Source of the DNA: Agromyces lapidis
Lineage (GTDB): Bacteria > Actinomycetota > Actinomycetes > Actinomycetales > Microbacteriaceae
Assembly (NCBI RefSeq): GCF_009749405.1
Contig: NZ_WBIQ01000005.1
Span: 124,001-188,000 of the forward strand
Direction of reading: 5' to 3'
Length of the DNA stretch: 64,000 nt
In this document: piece by piece, positions 19,513 through 29,915 of the stretch
Position numbering within the stretch: the first letter of the stretch is position 1
How the letters are laid out: each line of letters opens with the position of its first letter
Translations under genes and position numbers: made by a program
The notes under the pieces: generated by a model
What the model was told of the DNA's origin: nothing
Seen by the model: the letters and a program-made list of their open reading frames with translations, nothing else
Databases searched by the model: none

Positions 19513-19533
19513 CTTGAGTCTACTGAACTCAAC
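19513..19533. promoter_or_regulatory. HAIR element (HspR operator) of clpB
   Basis: CTTGAGT-N7-ACTCAAC matches the actinobacterial HAIR consensus CTTGAGT-N7-ACTCAAG at 13 of 14 arm positions. On the clpB strand it contains TAGACT, a plausible -10, so bound HspR would cover the promoter. It is 23 bases from the clpB start. Confidence 0.88.
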
Positions 19534-19662
19534 TTTGCGAAGTGGGCCGGTATTCCGGATTCCGACCGGAATCTCCCCCGCCTTCACGGTAGACGGATGC
19601 CACGGGGCGCGCCAGAGCCGTCCGCGTGCCAGACCCGCGGCCCGGCGGCGGGAGCCGCGCGA

Positions 19663-20595
19663 TCAGCCCACCGCGCTGATCGTCCACCCGAGGCTCGTGC
19701 TCGCCCCGGGCGCGAGCGCGATGAGGTCTCGCTTCGAGTTGAACGCGTCGGGCGGGCAGGTCATGGGCTCGACGGCGAGGGCGCAGCGGAAGTCGTCGCC
19801 GGTCGCATGGTCGGACGTGTACAGCTGCACCCAACGGCAGCGCTCGTCCCACGAGATCTCGGTGCCGACCCCGTTCCGGTCGACGAGCCTCGCCCGCGCG
19901 CGTCCGTCGCGTGCACCGGCGAATCGCGTGTAGGCGTTGTTCAGCACCGCGCTGCCGAGCCGGCGTCCGCCGCGGAAGTCGTCGTCGCGGCCTGCCGAGT
20001 CGACCGCAGCCGAGACGGTCGGCAGCATGCGATCGCCGCTGACGAGCAGGACCTCCTCGGCGGGCAGCTCGAGGTCCCACTCGTCGATCGCCCTCGGGCC
20101 CGGTCGCCCGCCGAGCAGGTACGGATGCCCGCCCAAGCCGATCGGAGCGGGCGTGCCGCTCTCGTTCGTCGCGACGACCTCTTGGGCGAGCCCCTGCTCG
20201 GTGAGCACGAACTCCACCCGGATCGCCACGCGCCACGGGTAGCCCTCCCGCGGCTCGATCCGGGTGCGGAGCCCGACCCGATCGGGCTCGACGAGGTCGG
20301 GTTCGAAGCGGCGCAGGGCGACGAGCCCGTGCGCGGCCGTGCGGGTCGCGGGCTCATCGACCGGGAGCCGGTGCCGGTGCCCACCGAACTCGTACCGGCC
20401 GTCGGCGAGGCGGTTCGGCCAGGGGGCGAGCAGCGCACCGCGCATCGCGGGACGCTCCTCGTCGGCGGCGAACGGCATGACGAGGTCGCGTCCGCCGGCC
20501 GTGAGGCGTCGGACGCTCGCCCCGAGCTGCACGATCTCGGCTTCGTAGCCGGCGGCCCGCAGCGAGTAGCCGGCCCCGGCAGGCCCTGCCGTCAT
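19663..20595 (-). CDS. Aldose 1-epimerase family protein
   Basis: A 310-residue galactose-mutarotase-fold enzyme, expected to interconvert alpha and beta sugar anomers. The conserved [13 protein letters not shown] segment lies near residue 57, a catalytic-type His in AAHGLV near 88 and GGHPYL near 150. It is cytosolic. It follows the DUF5107 gene by seven bases and is almost certainly co-transcribed with it. Both are divergent from an AraC regulator, which points to a sugar-use role. Confidence 0.9.
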   Translation of the reverse strand: MTAGPAGAGYSLRAAGYEAEIVQLGASVRRLTAGGRDLVMPFAADEERPAMRGALLAPWPNRLADGRYEFGGHRHRLPVDEPATRTAAHGLVALRRFEPDLVEPDRVGLRTRIEPREGYPWRVAIRVEFVLTEQGLAQEVVATNESGTPAPIGLGGHPYLLGGRPGPRAIDEWDLELPAEEVLLVSGDRMLPTVSAAVDSAGRDDDFRGGRRLGSAVLNNAYTRFAGARDGRARARLVDRNGVGTEISWDERCRWVQLYTSDHATGDDFRCALAVEPMTCPPDAFNSKRDLIALAPGASTSLGWTISAVG

Positions 20596-20602
20596 CGGGG
20601 GC

Positions 20603-23563
20603 TCACTCGTCGCCGGGTACCCGGCTGAACAGGAGCAGCTCGGGCAGGCTGGTCGCGAAGTAGTCGGTCACCCCGTCGGCCCGCTTGGCGGCCGGCGGCA
20701 CGTAGCGCGCGCGAGCCTCGCCGAGCGTCGCCGGCGGGTCGGCGAGCGGCAGTCCGAGAGCGTTCAGCGCCGCGTCCCAGGCCGCGACCGCTCGACCTTC
20801 GCCGCCCTCCCACGGACGGAAGCGGCGAGTCGAGAGGATCTCGTGGGCACTGGCGGCCTGCCCCTCGGCCGTGAGCAGCGTCACGTACTCGATCGTGAAG
20901 TCGTCACGGGAGAGCACGAGCGGTTCCACCGCCTTCAGCCGTTCGAGCCGCTCCAGCGCACCATGGCAGAGCCGAATCGCGAGCTGATCCCGTTCGTAGT
21001 GCAGGCGCGCATCGGCCGGGGCCGCGGCGATCGCGAGCTCGAAGTACGACCACGCCCTCGCCTCGTCGCCGTCGACGTTGTAGGCCGCGATCGCCGCGTT
21101 GCGCAGCAGCACGGGCTCCCGCGAGCCGAGCGCCACCGCCTCGTCCCAGTGCCGAGCCGCCTCGGCACGGCGACCGTGCGCGAAGAGCAGCATGCCGAGC
21201 AGCGAGTGGGCGACGTCGTCCGACTCGTCGGCGGCGAGCGCGGCCCGCAGTGCGTCGTGCGCATCGAGCCCGTGCGGGAACGCCCAGCTCGCATCGCAGT
21301 CCCGCGCCCGACTCCGATGCTGCGCCGCCTCCTCGGCCCGGCCCTGCTCGTCGAGCAACGCCGCGGCGAGGTAGCACGCGATCGGACGCTGGTTGCCCGC
21401 CGCGGTGATCGGCGCCGCTGCGGCGCGCTCGAGCACGGCGAGCGACTCGGCGACCGCTCCGGCGTCGCGGAGGTCGATGGCGATGTCGAGCAGCAGCCCG
21501 CCCTCCGCCGCGACCTCCGCACCGGCGAGGTGGCGCAGCGTCGCATCGAGCGGATCCGCCTCGAGCGCGGTGAGCACGAGCTCTCGGGCCTCCCCGCCTC
21601 TGCCGAGACGGCGCAGCACGATCGCGCGCAGCGCCGTGCGCCGCGCGTCATGGCCCACCACTCCGTCGAGCGAGTCGAGCACGCGCAGCGCGGAGCGGTT
21701 CTGCCCGCGTCGGCCGAGCGACTGGGCCAGCGCGAATCCCGCGGCCGCGGCCCAGGTGCCGTCCCATCCGGCCTTCCCGAACGCCTGCTCGGCCTCGGCG
21801 CGGCGACCGAGCCGACCGAGTGCGAGCCCGAGCAGGTAGAAGGCCTCGGCGTCGAGGGGGTTCGCGTTCCGCCTGGTCAGCCGTGCCAGCGCCAGCCGTG
21901 TCCGCCCGACCGCCGGCTCGTATCGACCGGCGCGGTAGTCGTGGTCGGCGAGTGCGAGATTGGTGCGCACGTCGCCCGGGTCGCGTTCGAGAGCGGCGCG
22001 CCAGTAGCCGAGCGGCGAGCGCGTGGGGTGCCGGTACTGCTGCAGGTGAAGCCCCGTCAGGTAGAGCTCCTCGACCGATTCGATCGCCTCGGGCGGTGGC
22101 GGCTCCTCCGCGACCCAGGGCTCGCCCGCGTCGTCGACCCGGCTGGGCGTCCAGCGTACGAGCAGTCGCCCGTCGCGATCGAGCAGGTCCACGGCGGGTT
22201 CCCCCTCTGGCGACTCGCCTGTGATGACCGCGGGGACGCCGGGAACCAGGTCCTCCGTCCGCGTGGCGACGACGCGATCGTCGTCGAGCAGGCGCAGCGT
22301 CGCACCGGGCTGCGGCGAGGTGACGGCGAACCGCGCCGTCACGGCATCGCCGCGGTCGACGTGCACCGCGGCATCGGGGGTGGCCTGATGCGCGGCGCCG
22401 ATGGCCGGAATCGGGTACCAGAACTGCGTGAACGCCTTCGCCTCGCCCGGCAGGATCCAGCTGAAGTCGGGCTGGTTGTCGGTGTACACGCCCGCCATGA
22501 GCTCGACGTACGGCCCGTCGTCGTCGGTGAGCTGCGCATCCCACGCGTGCCCGAACGGCGCGTCGCCCCAGGTCCAGAGCTTCTTGCCCGGCGAGACCCG
22601 TCGCTCCGCCCAGTGCACGAATCCACCGCCTGCGGCATGGTCGTAGCCGCCGAAGAAGTCCTGCTGGGAGTCGACGATCATGTACGACGTCGGCACGGGG
22701 ATGTTCCGGTAAGCGTCGATCCGGGCGGCGTCGGGCACGTCCTCGGCGAGCGCCGGGTAGTCGACGCCGTAGTAGGGGCGGTCCGCCTCGGGGAACGCCG
22801 TGAGCGCGCGCCGGGCATGGTCGGCGACGTAGCGGACGTCCTCGGGGAAGAAGGCCTGGTAGCCGCCGTCGGCGCGCGCGGCGACGTTCGCCCACCAGAG
22901 GAAGGTCTGGCGCTCCTTCGTGCGGTTGTGCAGGCGCACGACCAGTTCGACGACCGTGCTCTCGGGGCGCAGCCGCACCCCGTGCAGGGCCGACATCCGC
23001 GCGAACGGGTCGTGATCGGCGCACCACACGGTGACCGACCCGTCGGCCCCCTCCTCGATCGACGTCTCGACGGGCAGGTAAGTCGCGGGGCGGTGGTGCT
23101 GCGGCCAGTTGAACTCGACGCCGCCGCTGATCCAGGGGCCGGCGAGCCCGACGAGCGCCGGCTTGACGACGTTGTTGCGGTAGAAGAAGTCGTAGTCGTT
23201 GACCTTGTCGTAGCCCACATGGATGCGCCCGCCGAGTTCGGGCAGGATGACGAGGCGCAGGTAGCGGTTCTCGAGGTGCACCGCCCGCCACTCGCGCATC
23301 GACGATTGCTCGGCGATGCGCTCGGTGAACGGGATCGGGTACACCCTGCCGCTCGACCCCTGGTAGACGCGGTGGTCGAGGAACATCGGGTACCGGCTCG
23401 GCTCGTCGGCCTCGTACGTCCGGATGCAGATCGGCTCGTCCCAGGCGACGGCGCCTCCGGCGTCCAGGGTCGGCCTCAGTGCGGCGGGCGCCTCCGGAAG
23501 GACGATCGGCCCGTCGGCGGGATCCGTCGCCTCCGAGCTCTGGCGGGCGGCATCCGTCATCAT
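20603..23563 (-). CDS. DUF5107 domain protein with tetratricopeptide repeats
   Basis: About 986 residues, start ATG 23563 after a GAGGAGACC ribosome site; the longer upstream frame has no such signal. Residues about 60-390 form the DUF5107 domain ([34 protein letters not shown]), which belongs to the galactose-mutarotase-like superfamily. Residues about 480-950 are helical TPR-like repeats, Ala/Leu/Arg-rich. No signal peptide is seen, so it is cytosolic. Conserved His/Glu/Asp pairs could form a sugar site. The partner aldose epimerase and the divergent AraC gene suggest oligosaccharide metabolism; the exact reaction is unknown. Confidence 0.85.
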   Translation of the reverse strand: MMTDAARQSSEATDPADGPIVLPEAPAALRPTLDAGGAVAWDEPICIRTYEADEPSRYPMFLDHRVYQGSSGRVYPIPFTERIAEQSSMREWRAVHLENRYLRLVILPELGGRIHVGYDKVNDYDFFYRNNVVKPALVGLAGPWISGGVEFNWPQHHRPATYLPVETSIEEGADGSVTVWCADHDPFARMSALHGVRLRPESTVVELVVRLHNRTKERQTFLWWANVAARADGGYQAFFPEDVRYVADHARRALTAFPEADRPYYGVDYPALAEDVPDAARIDAYRNIPVPTSYMIVDSQQDFFGGYDHAAGGGFVHWAERRVSPGKKLWTWGDAPFGHAWDAQLTDDDGPYVELMAGVYTDNQPDFSWILPGEAKAFTQFWYPIPAIGAAHQATPDAAVHVDRGDAVTARFAVTSPQPGATLRLLDDDRVVATRTEDLVPGVPAVITGESPEGEPAVDLLDRDGRLLVRWTPSRVDDAGEPWVAEEPPPPEAIESVEELYLTGLHLQQYRHPTRSPLGYWRAALERDPGDVRTNLALADHDYRAGRYEPAVGRTRLALARLTRRNANPLDAEAFYLLGLALGRLGRRAEAEQAFGKAGWDGTWAAAAGFALAQSLGRRGQNRSALRVLDSLDGVVGHDARRTALRAIVLRRLGRGGEARELVLTALEADPLDATLRHLAGAEVAAEGGLLLDIAIDLRDAGAVAESLAVLERAAAAPITAAGNQRPIACYLAAALLDEQGRAEEAAQHRSRARDCDASWAFPHGLDAHDALRAALAADESDDVAHSLLGMLLFAHGRRAEAARHWDEAVALGSREPVLLRNAAIAAYNVDGDEARAWSYFELAIAAAPADARLHYERDQLAIRLCHGALERLERLKAVEPLVLSRDDFTIEYVTLLTAEGQAASAHEILSTRRFRPWEGGEGRAVAAWDAALNALGLPLADPPATLGEARARYVPPAAKRADGVTDYFATSLPELLLFSRVPGDE

Positions 23564-23682
23564 CGCGGTCTCCTCGGTGGGTGGGTGCGGCCTCTGCGGC
23601 GCCCGGCACGACCGGCAGCTCCGGCCTGCTTCGACGCTACGGCCGCGAACACGGGGCGGGTATGGTGAGAACGAGGGAGGAC

Positions 23683-24570
23683 ATGGACGAAACACCGCTC
23701 TCCGCGCCGAGTCACCGCGCCGAGGGGTTCGCGAACCAGCGGCTGGCCGTCGTGCCGCGCCCGCAACTCGACGCCGCCGCGCGCGCCGCGGGGGCACGGC
23801 ACCTCGTCGTGAGCGACGCCGGGTACTTCCCGGTCGCCGCCGGCCATCGACGTGCCCGGCCGAACGGTTCGCCCGAGACGATCGTGATCGTGTGCGTCGC
23901 GGGCAGCGGTCGCGTGTGCATCGCGGACACGGATCATGCGCTCGTTCCCGGCTCATGGGTGGCGATCCCGGCAGGCATCCCGCACGAGTACCAGGCCTCC
24001 GAGGCGACACCATGGACGATCTGGTGGCTCCATGCGCGCGGCACCGACATCGCCGAGCTCACCGGCCCGCTGCTCGGCAGGCCGCAGCCGGTGGCGCGTC
24101 TTCGATCGATCGACCGGGTCGTCGCCCTGTTCGACGAGCTCGTGACCCTGCTCGAGCGCCGCCCCTCGCCGGCGCAGCAGCTCGCGGCATCCGGCATCGC
24201 CTGGCACCTCCTCGCCCGTCTCTCGGTCGACGCCGTGCAACCGGCCGACGGGTCGCCGCTCGAACGCGCCATGCGGTACCTCGAGGCCCGCGTCGACGGC
24301 ACGGTCTCCGTCGCGGAGCTCGCCGCCATCGTGGGCCTCTCGCCGTCGCACCTCGGCACGCAGTTCCGCCGGGCGACCGGCGGCGGCCCCGGCGCCTTCC
24401 ACACCTCGCTCAAGATGGCCCGCGCCCGGTCGCTGCTCGACACCACGACGATGCCGGTCACGGCCGTCGCGAGCGCGGTCGGCTACGCCGACCCGCTGTA
24501 CTTCTCGCGCAGCTTCCGTCGCGTGCACGGCGTCAGTCCGACGAGCTACCGCGCGCAGCGCAAGGGCTGA
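23683..24570 (+). CDS. AraC family transcriptional regulator
   Basis: 295 residues, with ATG 23683 right after GGGAGGAC. The N-terminal cupin-like sugar-sensing domain (about 40-150: VPGSWVAIPAGIPHEYQAS) precedes the double helix-turn-helix DNA-binding domain (about 205-295: VSVAELAAIVGLSPSHLGTQ; AVGYADPLYFSRSFRRVHG). It is divergent from the DUF5107/epimerase operon, so it most likely activates that operon in response to a sugar. The longer frame starting at 23479 is not supported. Confidence 0.92.
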   Translation: MDETPLSAPSHRAEGFANQRLAVVPRPQLDAAARAAGARHLVVSDAGYFPVAAGHRRARPNGSPETIVIVCVAGSGRVCIADTDHALVPGSWVAIPAGIPHEYQASEATPWTIWWLHARGTDIAELTGPLLGRPQPVARLRSIDRVVALFDELVTLLERRPSPAQQLAASGIAWHLLARLSVDAVQPADGSPLERAMRYLEARVDGTVSVAELAAIVGLSPSHLGTQFRRATGGGPGAFHTSLKMARARSLLDTTTMPVTAVASAVGYADPLYFSRSFRRVHGVSPTSYRAQRKG

Positions 24571-24637
24571 TCCCGTCCGCCACGCGCCGCGCGCCTGGCG
24601 CCACCCCACCCCGAGGCATCCATGCATAGGAATAGAC

Positions 24638-25699
24638 GTGCGCGGCACGGCGTTCCGGTTTCACGTGGAACGCTTCGGAACGCTCTCATTCGGACACTAC
24701 GGACCCCTCGGCGGCGGGCGCGAGCTCTCGGCGGCCGACTCGATGCTGCAGGCGATCGACCTCGCCCAGGGCATGGACGAGCTGGGGGTCAACGGCGTCT
24801 ACTTCCGCGTGCACCACTTCGCGCGCCAGCAGGCCTCGCCGATGCCGCTGCTTGCGGCGATCGCCGCCCGCACCGAGCGCATCGAGATGGGCACGGGAGT
24901 CGTCGACATGCGCTACGAGAACCCGCTGCACCTCGCCGAGGACGCCGCCGCCGTCGACCTCATCTCGGGCGGACGACTCGCCCTCGGCGTGAGCCGTGGA
25001 TCACCCGAGTCGGTCGTGCGCGGCTACGAGGCCTTCGGCTACACCGGGTCGACCGACCCGCGCGGCGCCGACCTCGCGCGCGAGCACTTCGCGCGCTTCC
25101 TCGAGGCGATCGAGGGCAAGGGCATGGCCGAGCTGGATGCCTCGTCGCCGTTCGGCGGCCGCGGCATGGCGCGCATCGAGCCCTACTCGCCCGGCCTGCG
25201 CTCGCGAATCTGGTGGGGCGCAGGCAACCGCGATTCGGCCGAGTGGGCCGGGCGCGCGGGCGTCAACCTGATGTCGTCGACGCTGCTCACCGAAGACCGG
25301 GGCCTGCCGTTCGACGAGCTGCAGGCGCAGCAGATCCGGGCGTTCCGCGACGCCTGGCGCGAGGCGGGGCATCCGGGTGAGCCGCGCACCTCGGTGAGCC
25401 GCTCGATCTTCCCCATCACGACCGCCGAAGACGAGCTCTACTTCGGCGGCCGGCAGGACGGCGACGGGGTCGGCATGATCGACGGCATGCGCTCGACGTT
25501 CGGCAAGACCTATGCGGGCACGCCCGACAAGCTCGTCGAGCAACTCCTGCGCGACGCCGCGATCCACGAGGCCGACACGCTCATGCTCACCATCCCGAGC
25601 CAGCTCGGCGTCGAGTTCAACCTGCGGCTCGTCGCCGCGTTCGCCGAGCACGTCGCGCCGAGCCTCGGCTGGCGGCCGACGCGCTCGAGCGCCGAGTAG
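24638..25699 (+). CDS. LLM-class flavin-dependent oxidoreductase
   Basis: A 353-residue luciferase-like TIM barrel using FMN or F420. Family segments are MGTGVVDMRYENPLHLAEDA near residue 88 and SGGRLALGVSRGSP near 110. The GTG start at 24638 follows TAGGAATAGAC. The CATAGGAAT stretch also resembles a -10, so a near-leaderless message is possible. It is a single gene convergent with the next one. The substrate is unknown. Confidence 0.9.
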   Translation: MRGTAFRFHVERFGTLSFGHYGPLGGGRELSAADSMLQAIDLAQGMDELGVNGVYFRVHHFARQQASPMPLLAAIAARTERIEMGTGVVDMRYENPLHLAEDAAAVDLISGGRLALGVSRGSPESVVRGYEAFGYTGSTDPRGADLAREHFARFLEAIEGKGMAELDASSPFGGRGMARIEPYSPGLRSRIWWGAGNRDSAEWAGRAGVNLMSSTLLTEDRGLPFDELQAQQIRAFRDAWREAGHPGEPRTSVSRSIFPITTAEDELYFGGRQDGDGVGMIDGMRSTFGKTYAGTPDKLVEQLLRDAAIHEADTLMLTIPSQLGVEFNLRLVAAFAEHVAPSLGWRPTRSSAE

Positions 25700-25714
25700 G
25701 CGTTCCGTTCCCCG

Positions 25715-26293
25715 CTACTCGACCAACGCCTCCGGGGCGTCCCGCTCGACCGCGACCACGGTCGTGCGCACGACCCCCGACGGCGTCGGGATCTCGTACC
25801 GCACGGGCATCCCGGGATGATCGAGCGCGAACCAGAAGCGTGAGGCCTGCGCCGCATCGCCGTCGCCGTGCCGCGCCTCGTAGTGCAGGCACTCGACGGT
25901 GCCGAGCCCGCCCTCGGCGAGCGCGAGCGTCGTCGACGTCCGGCTCGTGTGCTCGGCCGGGAAGGCGGCGTGCTCCTGCAGTTCGCGCCAGGTCACGCGC
26001 TCGCTCGTGACCACCCCGTCGACGGCGCCCGCGGCGTCGAGCCGCCACTGCTCGAGGGTCGCGCCCTCGGCGTCGCAGTCGCTGAAGCGGTTCACCCGCT
26101 CGAAGCGCTCGCCGCCCGGCAGCTCGACGAGAAGGCGGATCGTCTTGCCCGTGCCCGCCGCCGCGCGGATCTCCTCGGCCGTGAACGGCGTCGGCAGGAG
26201 ATCGGGCCCGAGAATGTGCGGATCGGCACCGGGCGGGTCGGACTCCCCCGTTGCGTCGCGCACCGCCCCCTCCCCCGAAGCTTCATCGCTCAT
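25715..26293 (-). CDS. Conserved hypothetical cytosolic protein
   Basis: 192 residues from ATG 26293 (MSDEASGEG); a further in-frame ATG lies at 26311. The first 40 residues are acidic and disordered-looking. The rest is a mixed alpha/beta domain (TIRLLVELPGGERFERVNRF; SRFWFALDHPGMPVRYEIPT) with no signal peptide or membrane helix. I do not recognise a catalytic motif. The beta-rich end is reminiscent of lipocalin-like or DUF3108-type proteins, but this is only a resemblance. It is divergent from the YceI gene. Confidence 0.7.
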   Translation of the reverse strand: MSDEASGEGAVRDATGESDPPGADPHILGPDLLPTPFTAEEIRAAAGTGKTIRLLVELPGGERFERVNRFSDCDAEGATLEQWRLDAAGAVDGVVTSERVTWRELQEHAAFPAEHTSRTSTTLALAEGGLGTVECLHYEARHGDGDAAQASRFWFALDHPGMPVRYEIPTPSGVVRTTVVAVERDAPEALVE

Positions 26294-26410
26294 GGCGCCA
26301 GTCTGCGCCATCCGCCGTCATCTGGGAACCTCCGCCGGCGATTCAATGCGTTCTCATACGTTGGTGCGCCATGCTCGAACTCCGACGCCCCACGCCCGAG
26401 CAGGAGCCGC

Positions 26411-27118
26411 ATGCAGAAGCGCACGAAGATCATCACCGCCTCGATCCTCGCGGGGGTGCTCGCCCTCGGCGCGACCGCCGCGATCGCCGGACCGATCGTC
26501 TACCGCGACCTCATCGTCGGCGAGGCCGACGCCGCCCCGAGCGTCACCGTCTCCCCCACCGAGACGGGCGCGGCGGATGCCCCGGGCGAACCCGGCGACC
26601 TCAGCGGCGCGTGGGTCGTGGGCGACGGCTCCTTCGCGGGGTACCGCGTCGACGAGGTGTTGAACGGCACCGACGTGACCGTGACCGGCCGCACCGAGGA
26701 GGTGACCGGAGAGCTCGCGGTCGACGGGCTCACCCTGACGGCCGCCTCGTTCACCGTCGACGTCGCCTCGATCGCGACCGATTCGGGCAACCGCGACGAG
26801 TACTTCCGTTCGAATGCGATGCGCACCGACGAGTTCCCCACAGCGACATTCGTCCTCACCGAGCCGATCGCGGTCGACACCGCCCCGGCCGTCGGCGAGG
26901 TGCAGACCATCACCGCGACCGGCGAACTCACCCTCGCGGGCGTGGCGAAGACCGTCACGGTCGAGCTCGAGGCGGTGCTGAACGGCGCCGGCGGCCAGGT
27001 GGCCGGAAGCATCCCGATCACCTTCGCCGACTTCGGCATCGAGGCGCCCGACCTCGGTTTCGTCTCGGTCGAGCCCGACGGCTTCGTCGAGTTCTCGCTC
27101 GAACTCGAGCGCGGCTGA
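26411..27118 (+). CDS. YceI family protein with N-terminal membrane anchor or signal
   Basis: 235 residues; the start follows CAGGAGCCGC. An N-terminal hydrophobic helix (about 7-30, IITASILAGVLALGATAAIA) exports or anchors it, then a Thr/Pro-rich linker leads to the YceI lipocalin-like beta-barrel (about 60-235: GYRVDEVLNGTDVTVTGRTE; FRSNAMRTDEFPTATFVLTE). YceI proteins bind isoprenoid-type lipids; the specific ligand here is unknown. A strong terminator follows at 27140. Confidence 0.9.
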   Translation: MQKRTKIITASILAGVLALGATAAIAGPIVYRDLIVGEADAAPSVTVSPTETGAADAPGEPGDLSGAWVVGDGSFAGYRVDEVLNGTDVTVTGRTEEVTGELAVDGLTLTAASFTVDVASIATDSGNRDEYFRSNAMRTDEFPTATFVLTEPIAVDTAPAVGEVQTITATGELTLAGVAKTVTVELEAVLNGAGGQVAGSIPITFADFGIEAPDLGFVSVEPDGFVEFSLELERG

Positions 27119-27139
27119 CCCGGGTCGGCCGACCGCGAA

Positions 27140-27180
27140 CGACGGATGCCTCCCCGCAGCGCGCGGGGAGGCATCCGTCG
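27140..27180. terminator. Bidirectional stem-loop between YceI and APC permease genes
   Basis: 18-bp perfect arms (27140-27157 and 27163-27180, core GGATGCCTCCCCGC) with a 5-base loop between two convergent genes, so it can serve both directions. Confidence 0.82.
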
Positions 27181-27194
27181 TCGTTCGGCGAGAC

Positions 27195-28637
27195 TCAGCC
27201 CACGCCCTCGAGCGCGTCGGTCTCGGTGTTGCCGATGGCCTTGAGCACCTCGGGGCGGTGCTTCGCGAGGTGCAGGTACCAGGCGATCGCCGCGATCATC
27301 GTGACGAGGAACAGGTACGGGATGACGTTCAGCGGCCACGCCGGCACCGGCCACACGTTCGCGAAGAACACGTAGGCCATCGCCCCGACCGACACGACGG
27401 CGCAGAGCCAGACGAGGCCGTTGCGCATCTTCTCGCGGCGCGTGTAGGCGACGCAGGCGATCGCGACGAGCGCGTACGCCACCATGTAGCCGTACGTTCC
27501 GTAGGTGTCGACCCAGACGACGATGTCCATCGGGTTCACGCCGATGGCGAGGAGCACGAGGTCGAGCGCGATCGCGGCGGGGCCGGCGACGAGCAGCACG
27601 CGGTGCGGCGTGAGGTGGCGTTCGTGCGTGCGTCCGAAGCGTTCGGCGACGACGCCCTCCTTGCCCATCACGTAGATGATGCGGCCGACGACGTTGAGCG
27701 GCGCGACGACGACGGCGAAGAACGAGGCGCCGACGCCGAAGGTGAGGAGCGGCGCGAACCAGGCGGGCATGCCGATCTGCGTGGCGATCGCCTCGAGCGG
27801 ACTCGCCACGGTGGCGAGGTCCTCGCCGAGGATGGCGATCTGCGTGTACGCGGCGAAGACGTAGAGGATGCCGACGGTCACCGCGCTCCACATGATCGCG
27901 CGCGGGATGGCGGTGTACGGGTTCTTCGCCTCGCGGCCGAGCGCGTCGGCCGAGGAGAATCCGACGAAGCCGAGGATGCCGAGCACCATGCCGGCGGCGA
28001 CCCCCTGGAACGGCACGCCCTCGAGGGAGAACTGCGCCGGGTCCCACGCGGCCGGGCCGGCCCAGACGAGGGCGAGCACCAGCAGCACGAGGATGATCGC
28101 GACCGAGACGAGCTCGAGCACGAGCGAGACGCGCGCCGAGAGGCGGATGCCCCGGATGGTGAACAGCGTCGCGAGCCCGCCGAGCACGACGGCGAGCGCC
28201 ATCGACCAGCCGATGCCCTCGGCGGGGATGCCGATCAGCACGAGGAACTGGCTCATGTACGAGACCGCGCCGCCGAGCGAGCCGGCCGCGATGCCCCAGC
28301 AGCCCACCAGCAGGGCGATGCCCGCGAGGTACGCACCGAACGGGCCGAGCCCCTTGGCGACGTAGGTGTAGAGCGAGCCGGCCGAGGCGTGGCGTCGCGC
28401 GAACACGATGACGCAGTAGCCGACGGCGAGGATCACGAGCGTCGCGAGGATGAACGAGTAGATGGTGCCGTTGCCGGCGCCGAGGTAGATGCCGGCGGCA
28501 GTGAAGGCGATGACGGCGCTCGGCGCGATGTTGGCGATGGCCTGGGCGGCCAGCTCGGGGCCGCTCATGACGCCGCGGCGGAGGCCGGCGTCGACGGGGG
28601 CCGGCGCGGGGGCGCCGACCTGGGTGGGGGTGGTCAT
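27195..28637 (-). CDS. APC family amino acid/amine permease
   Basis: 480 residues with about 12 helices. The APC signature is near the start (VIAFTAAGIYLGAGNGTIYS) and the conserved GFVGFSSADALGREAKNP lies near residue 225. Start ATG 28637 is preceded by TTGGAGAG. It is 62 bases downstream of the alcohol dehydrogenase on the same strand and probably shares its mRNA. The pairing suggests import of an amine, amino alcohol or amino acid whose aldehyde or alcohol intermediate is handled by the dehydrogenase; that is inference. Confidence 0.9.
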   Translation of the reverse strand: MTTPTQVGAPAPAPVDAGLRRGVMSGPELAAQAIANIAPSAVIAFTAAGIYLGAGNGTIYSFILATLVILAVGYCVIVFARRHASAGSLYTYVAKGLGPFGAYLAGIALLVGCWGIAAGSLGGAVSYMSQFLVLIGIPAEGIGWSMALAVVLGGLATLFTIRGIRLSARVSLVLELVSVAIILVLLVLALVWAGPAAWDPAQFSLEGVPFQGVAAGMVLGILGFVGFSSADALGREAKNPYTAIPRAIMWSAVTVGILYVFAAYTQIAILGEDLATVASPLEAIATQIGMPAWFAPLLTFGVGASFFAVVVAPLNVVGRIIYVMGKEGVVAERFGRTHERHLTPHRVLLVAGPAAIALDLVLLAIGVNPMDIVVWVDTYGTYGYMVAYALVAIACVAYTRREKMRNGLVWLCAVVSVGAMAYVFFANVWPVPAWPLNVIPYLFLVTMIAAIAWYLHLAKHRPEVLKAIGNTETDALEGVG

Positions 28638-28699
28638 GTCGAACTCTCCAATGAGTCGGTGGGGCGAATGGGTCTGCCGGGGGTGGCGGGAGCGGCGGG

Positions 28700-29797
28700 C
28701 TACGGGATGAGCAGCGTGCGGAGGGCCTCGCCCGATTCGAGGTCGTCGAACGCCTCGGCCGCTTCGGCGAGGGGCCGGCGGGCGGAGATCAGCGGGTCGA
28801 GCTTGAGCTGGCCGTCCATGTAGCGGTCGACGAGCGCGGGGATGTCGATCGAGGGGCGCACCGAACCGTAGTTCGAGCCGAGGATGCGCTGGTCGGCCTC
28901 GGCGAGCACGAGCGGTTCGAAGGAGGCCTTCGCGCCGGTCGGCGGAAGCCCGACGATCACGGCGGCGCCGCCGAGGCCGAGCATGCGGATCGCCTGCTCG
29001 GTCGTGACGGTGCGGCCGATCGCGTCGAAGGCGTAGTCGACGCCGTCGGGGATGAGCTCGAACAGCTGCTCGACCGCGTCGCCCTGGGAGGCGTCGATGC
29101 GGTCGGTCGCGCCGAACTGCAGGGCGAGCTTCGTCTTCTCGGGCAGCACGTCGATCGCGACGATGCGCTCGGCGCCCGCGAGCTTCGCCCCCTGCACGAC
29201 GTTGAGGCCGACGCCGCCGCACCCGATCACGACGACGGTCGAGCCCGGCTCGACCGCGGCGGTGTTGAGCACCGCGCCGACCCCGGTCGCGACGGCGCAG
29301 CCGACGACCGCGATCACGTCGAGCGGGGCGTCGTCGCGCACCTTCACGGCGCCCGAGGCGGGCACGACGACCTCTTCGGCGAACGACGAGACGCCGAGGT
29401 AGTGGTGCACCGGCTCGCCGCCCTGCTCGAGGCGCGAGGTGCCGTCGAAGAGCACGCCCTTCGGCGCGACGACCGTCGCGACCTTCTGGCAACGGGCCTC
29501 GTGACCCGACAGGCAGTAGCGGCATTCGCCGCACGGCGGCACCCAGCTGAGCACGACGTGGTCGCCGACGGCGAGCGAGGTGACGCCCTCGCCGAGCTCG
29601 ACGACCACGCCCGAGCCCTCGTGTCCCATGACGAGCGGTGCCGGGGCGTCCCATTCCCCTCGCTTCACGTGCAGGTCGGAGTGGCAGACGCCGGCCGCGG
29701 CGATCTTGACGCGCACCTCGCCGGCTTTGGGGGCGGCGAGTTCGACGTCGGCGACCTCGATCGGCGTCTCCGGCTGCCGGAAGACGATGGCTTTCAT
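28700..29797 (-). CDS. Zinc-dependent alcohol dehydrogenase
   Basis: A 365-residue medium-chain dehydrogenase. Catalytic zinc ligands C38, H59, E60; structural zinc cysteines C89, C92, C95, C103; nucleotide-binding VVIGCGGVGL near residue 190. It resembles class III/NDMA-type dehydrogenases that act on alcohols or aldehyde adducts. It is the first gene of an operon with the APC permease, divergent from a PucR regulator. The ribosome site is AGGGAG. Confidence 0.92.
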   Translation of the reverse strand: MKAIVFRQPETPIEVADVELAAPKAGEVRVKIAAAGVCHSDLHVKRGEWDAPAPLVMGHEGSGVVVELGEGVTSLAVGDHVVLSWVPPCGECRYCLSGHEARCQKVATVVAPKGVLFDGTSRLEQGGEPVHHYLGVSSFAEEVVVPASGAVKVRDDAPLDVIAVVGCAVATGVGAVLNTAAVEPGSTVVVIGCGGVGLNVVQGAKLAGAERIVAIDVLPEKTKLALQFGATDRIDASQGDAVEQLFELIPDGVDYAFDAIGRTVTTEQAIRMLGLGGAAVIVGLPPTGAKASFEPLVLAEADQRILGSNYGSVRPSIDIPALVDRYMDGQLKLDPLISARRPLAEAAEAFDDLESGEALRTLLIP

Positions 29798-29838
29798 TGA
29801 TGCTCCCTCGGATCACTTGCTGGGCATGCCGATGCTAG

Positions 29839-29854
29839 GCAGGCCGACGCCTGC
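29839..29854. promoter_or_regulatory. Inverted repeat in the adh/pucR divergent spacer
   Basis: GCAGGC-N4-GCCTGC lies between the alcohol dehydrogenase and pucR starts, and is a candidate PucR operator. Only one copy is seen, so the assignment is tentative. Confidence 0.4.
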
Positions 29855-29915
29855 GCGGCACTGTGAGAAAGTGTGGGTCGCCCCCTCCCGGTTCGACATC
29901 TCGTACACTTCCTCC

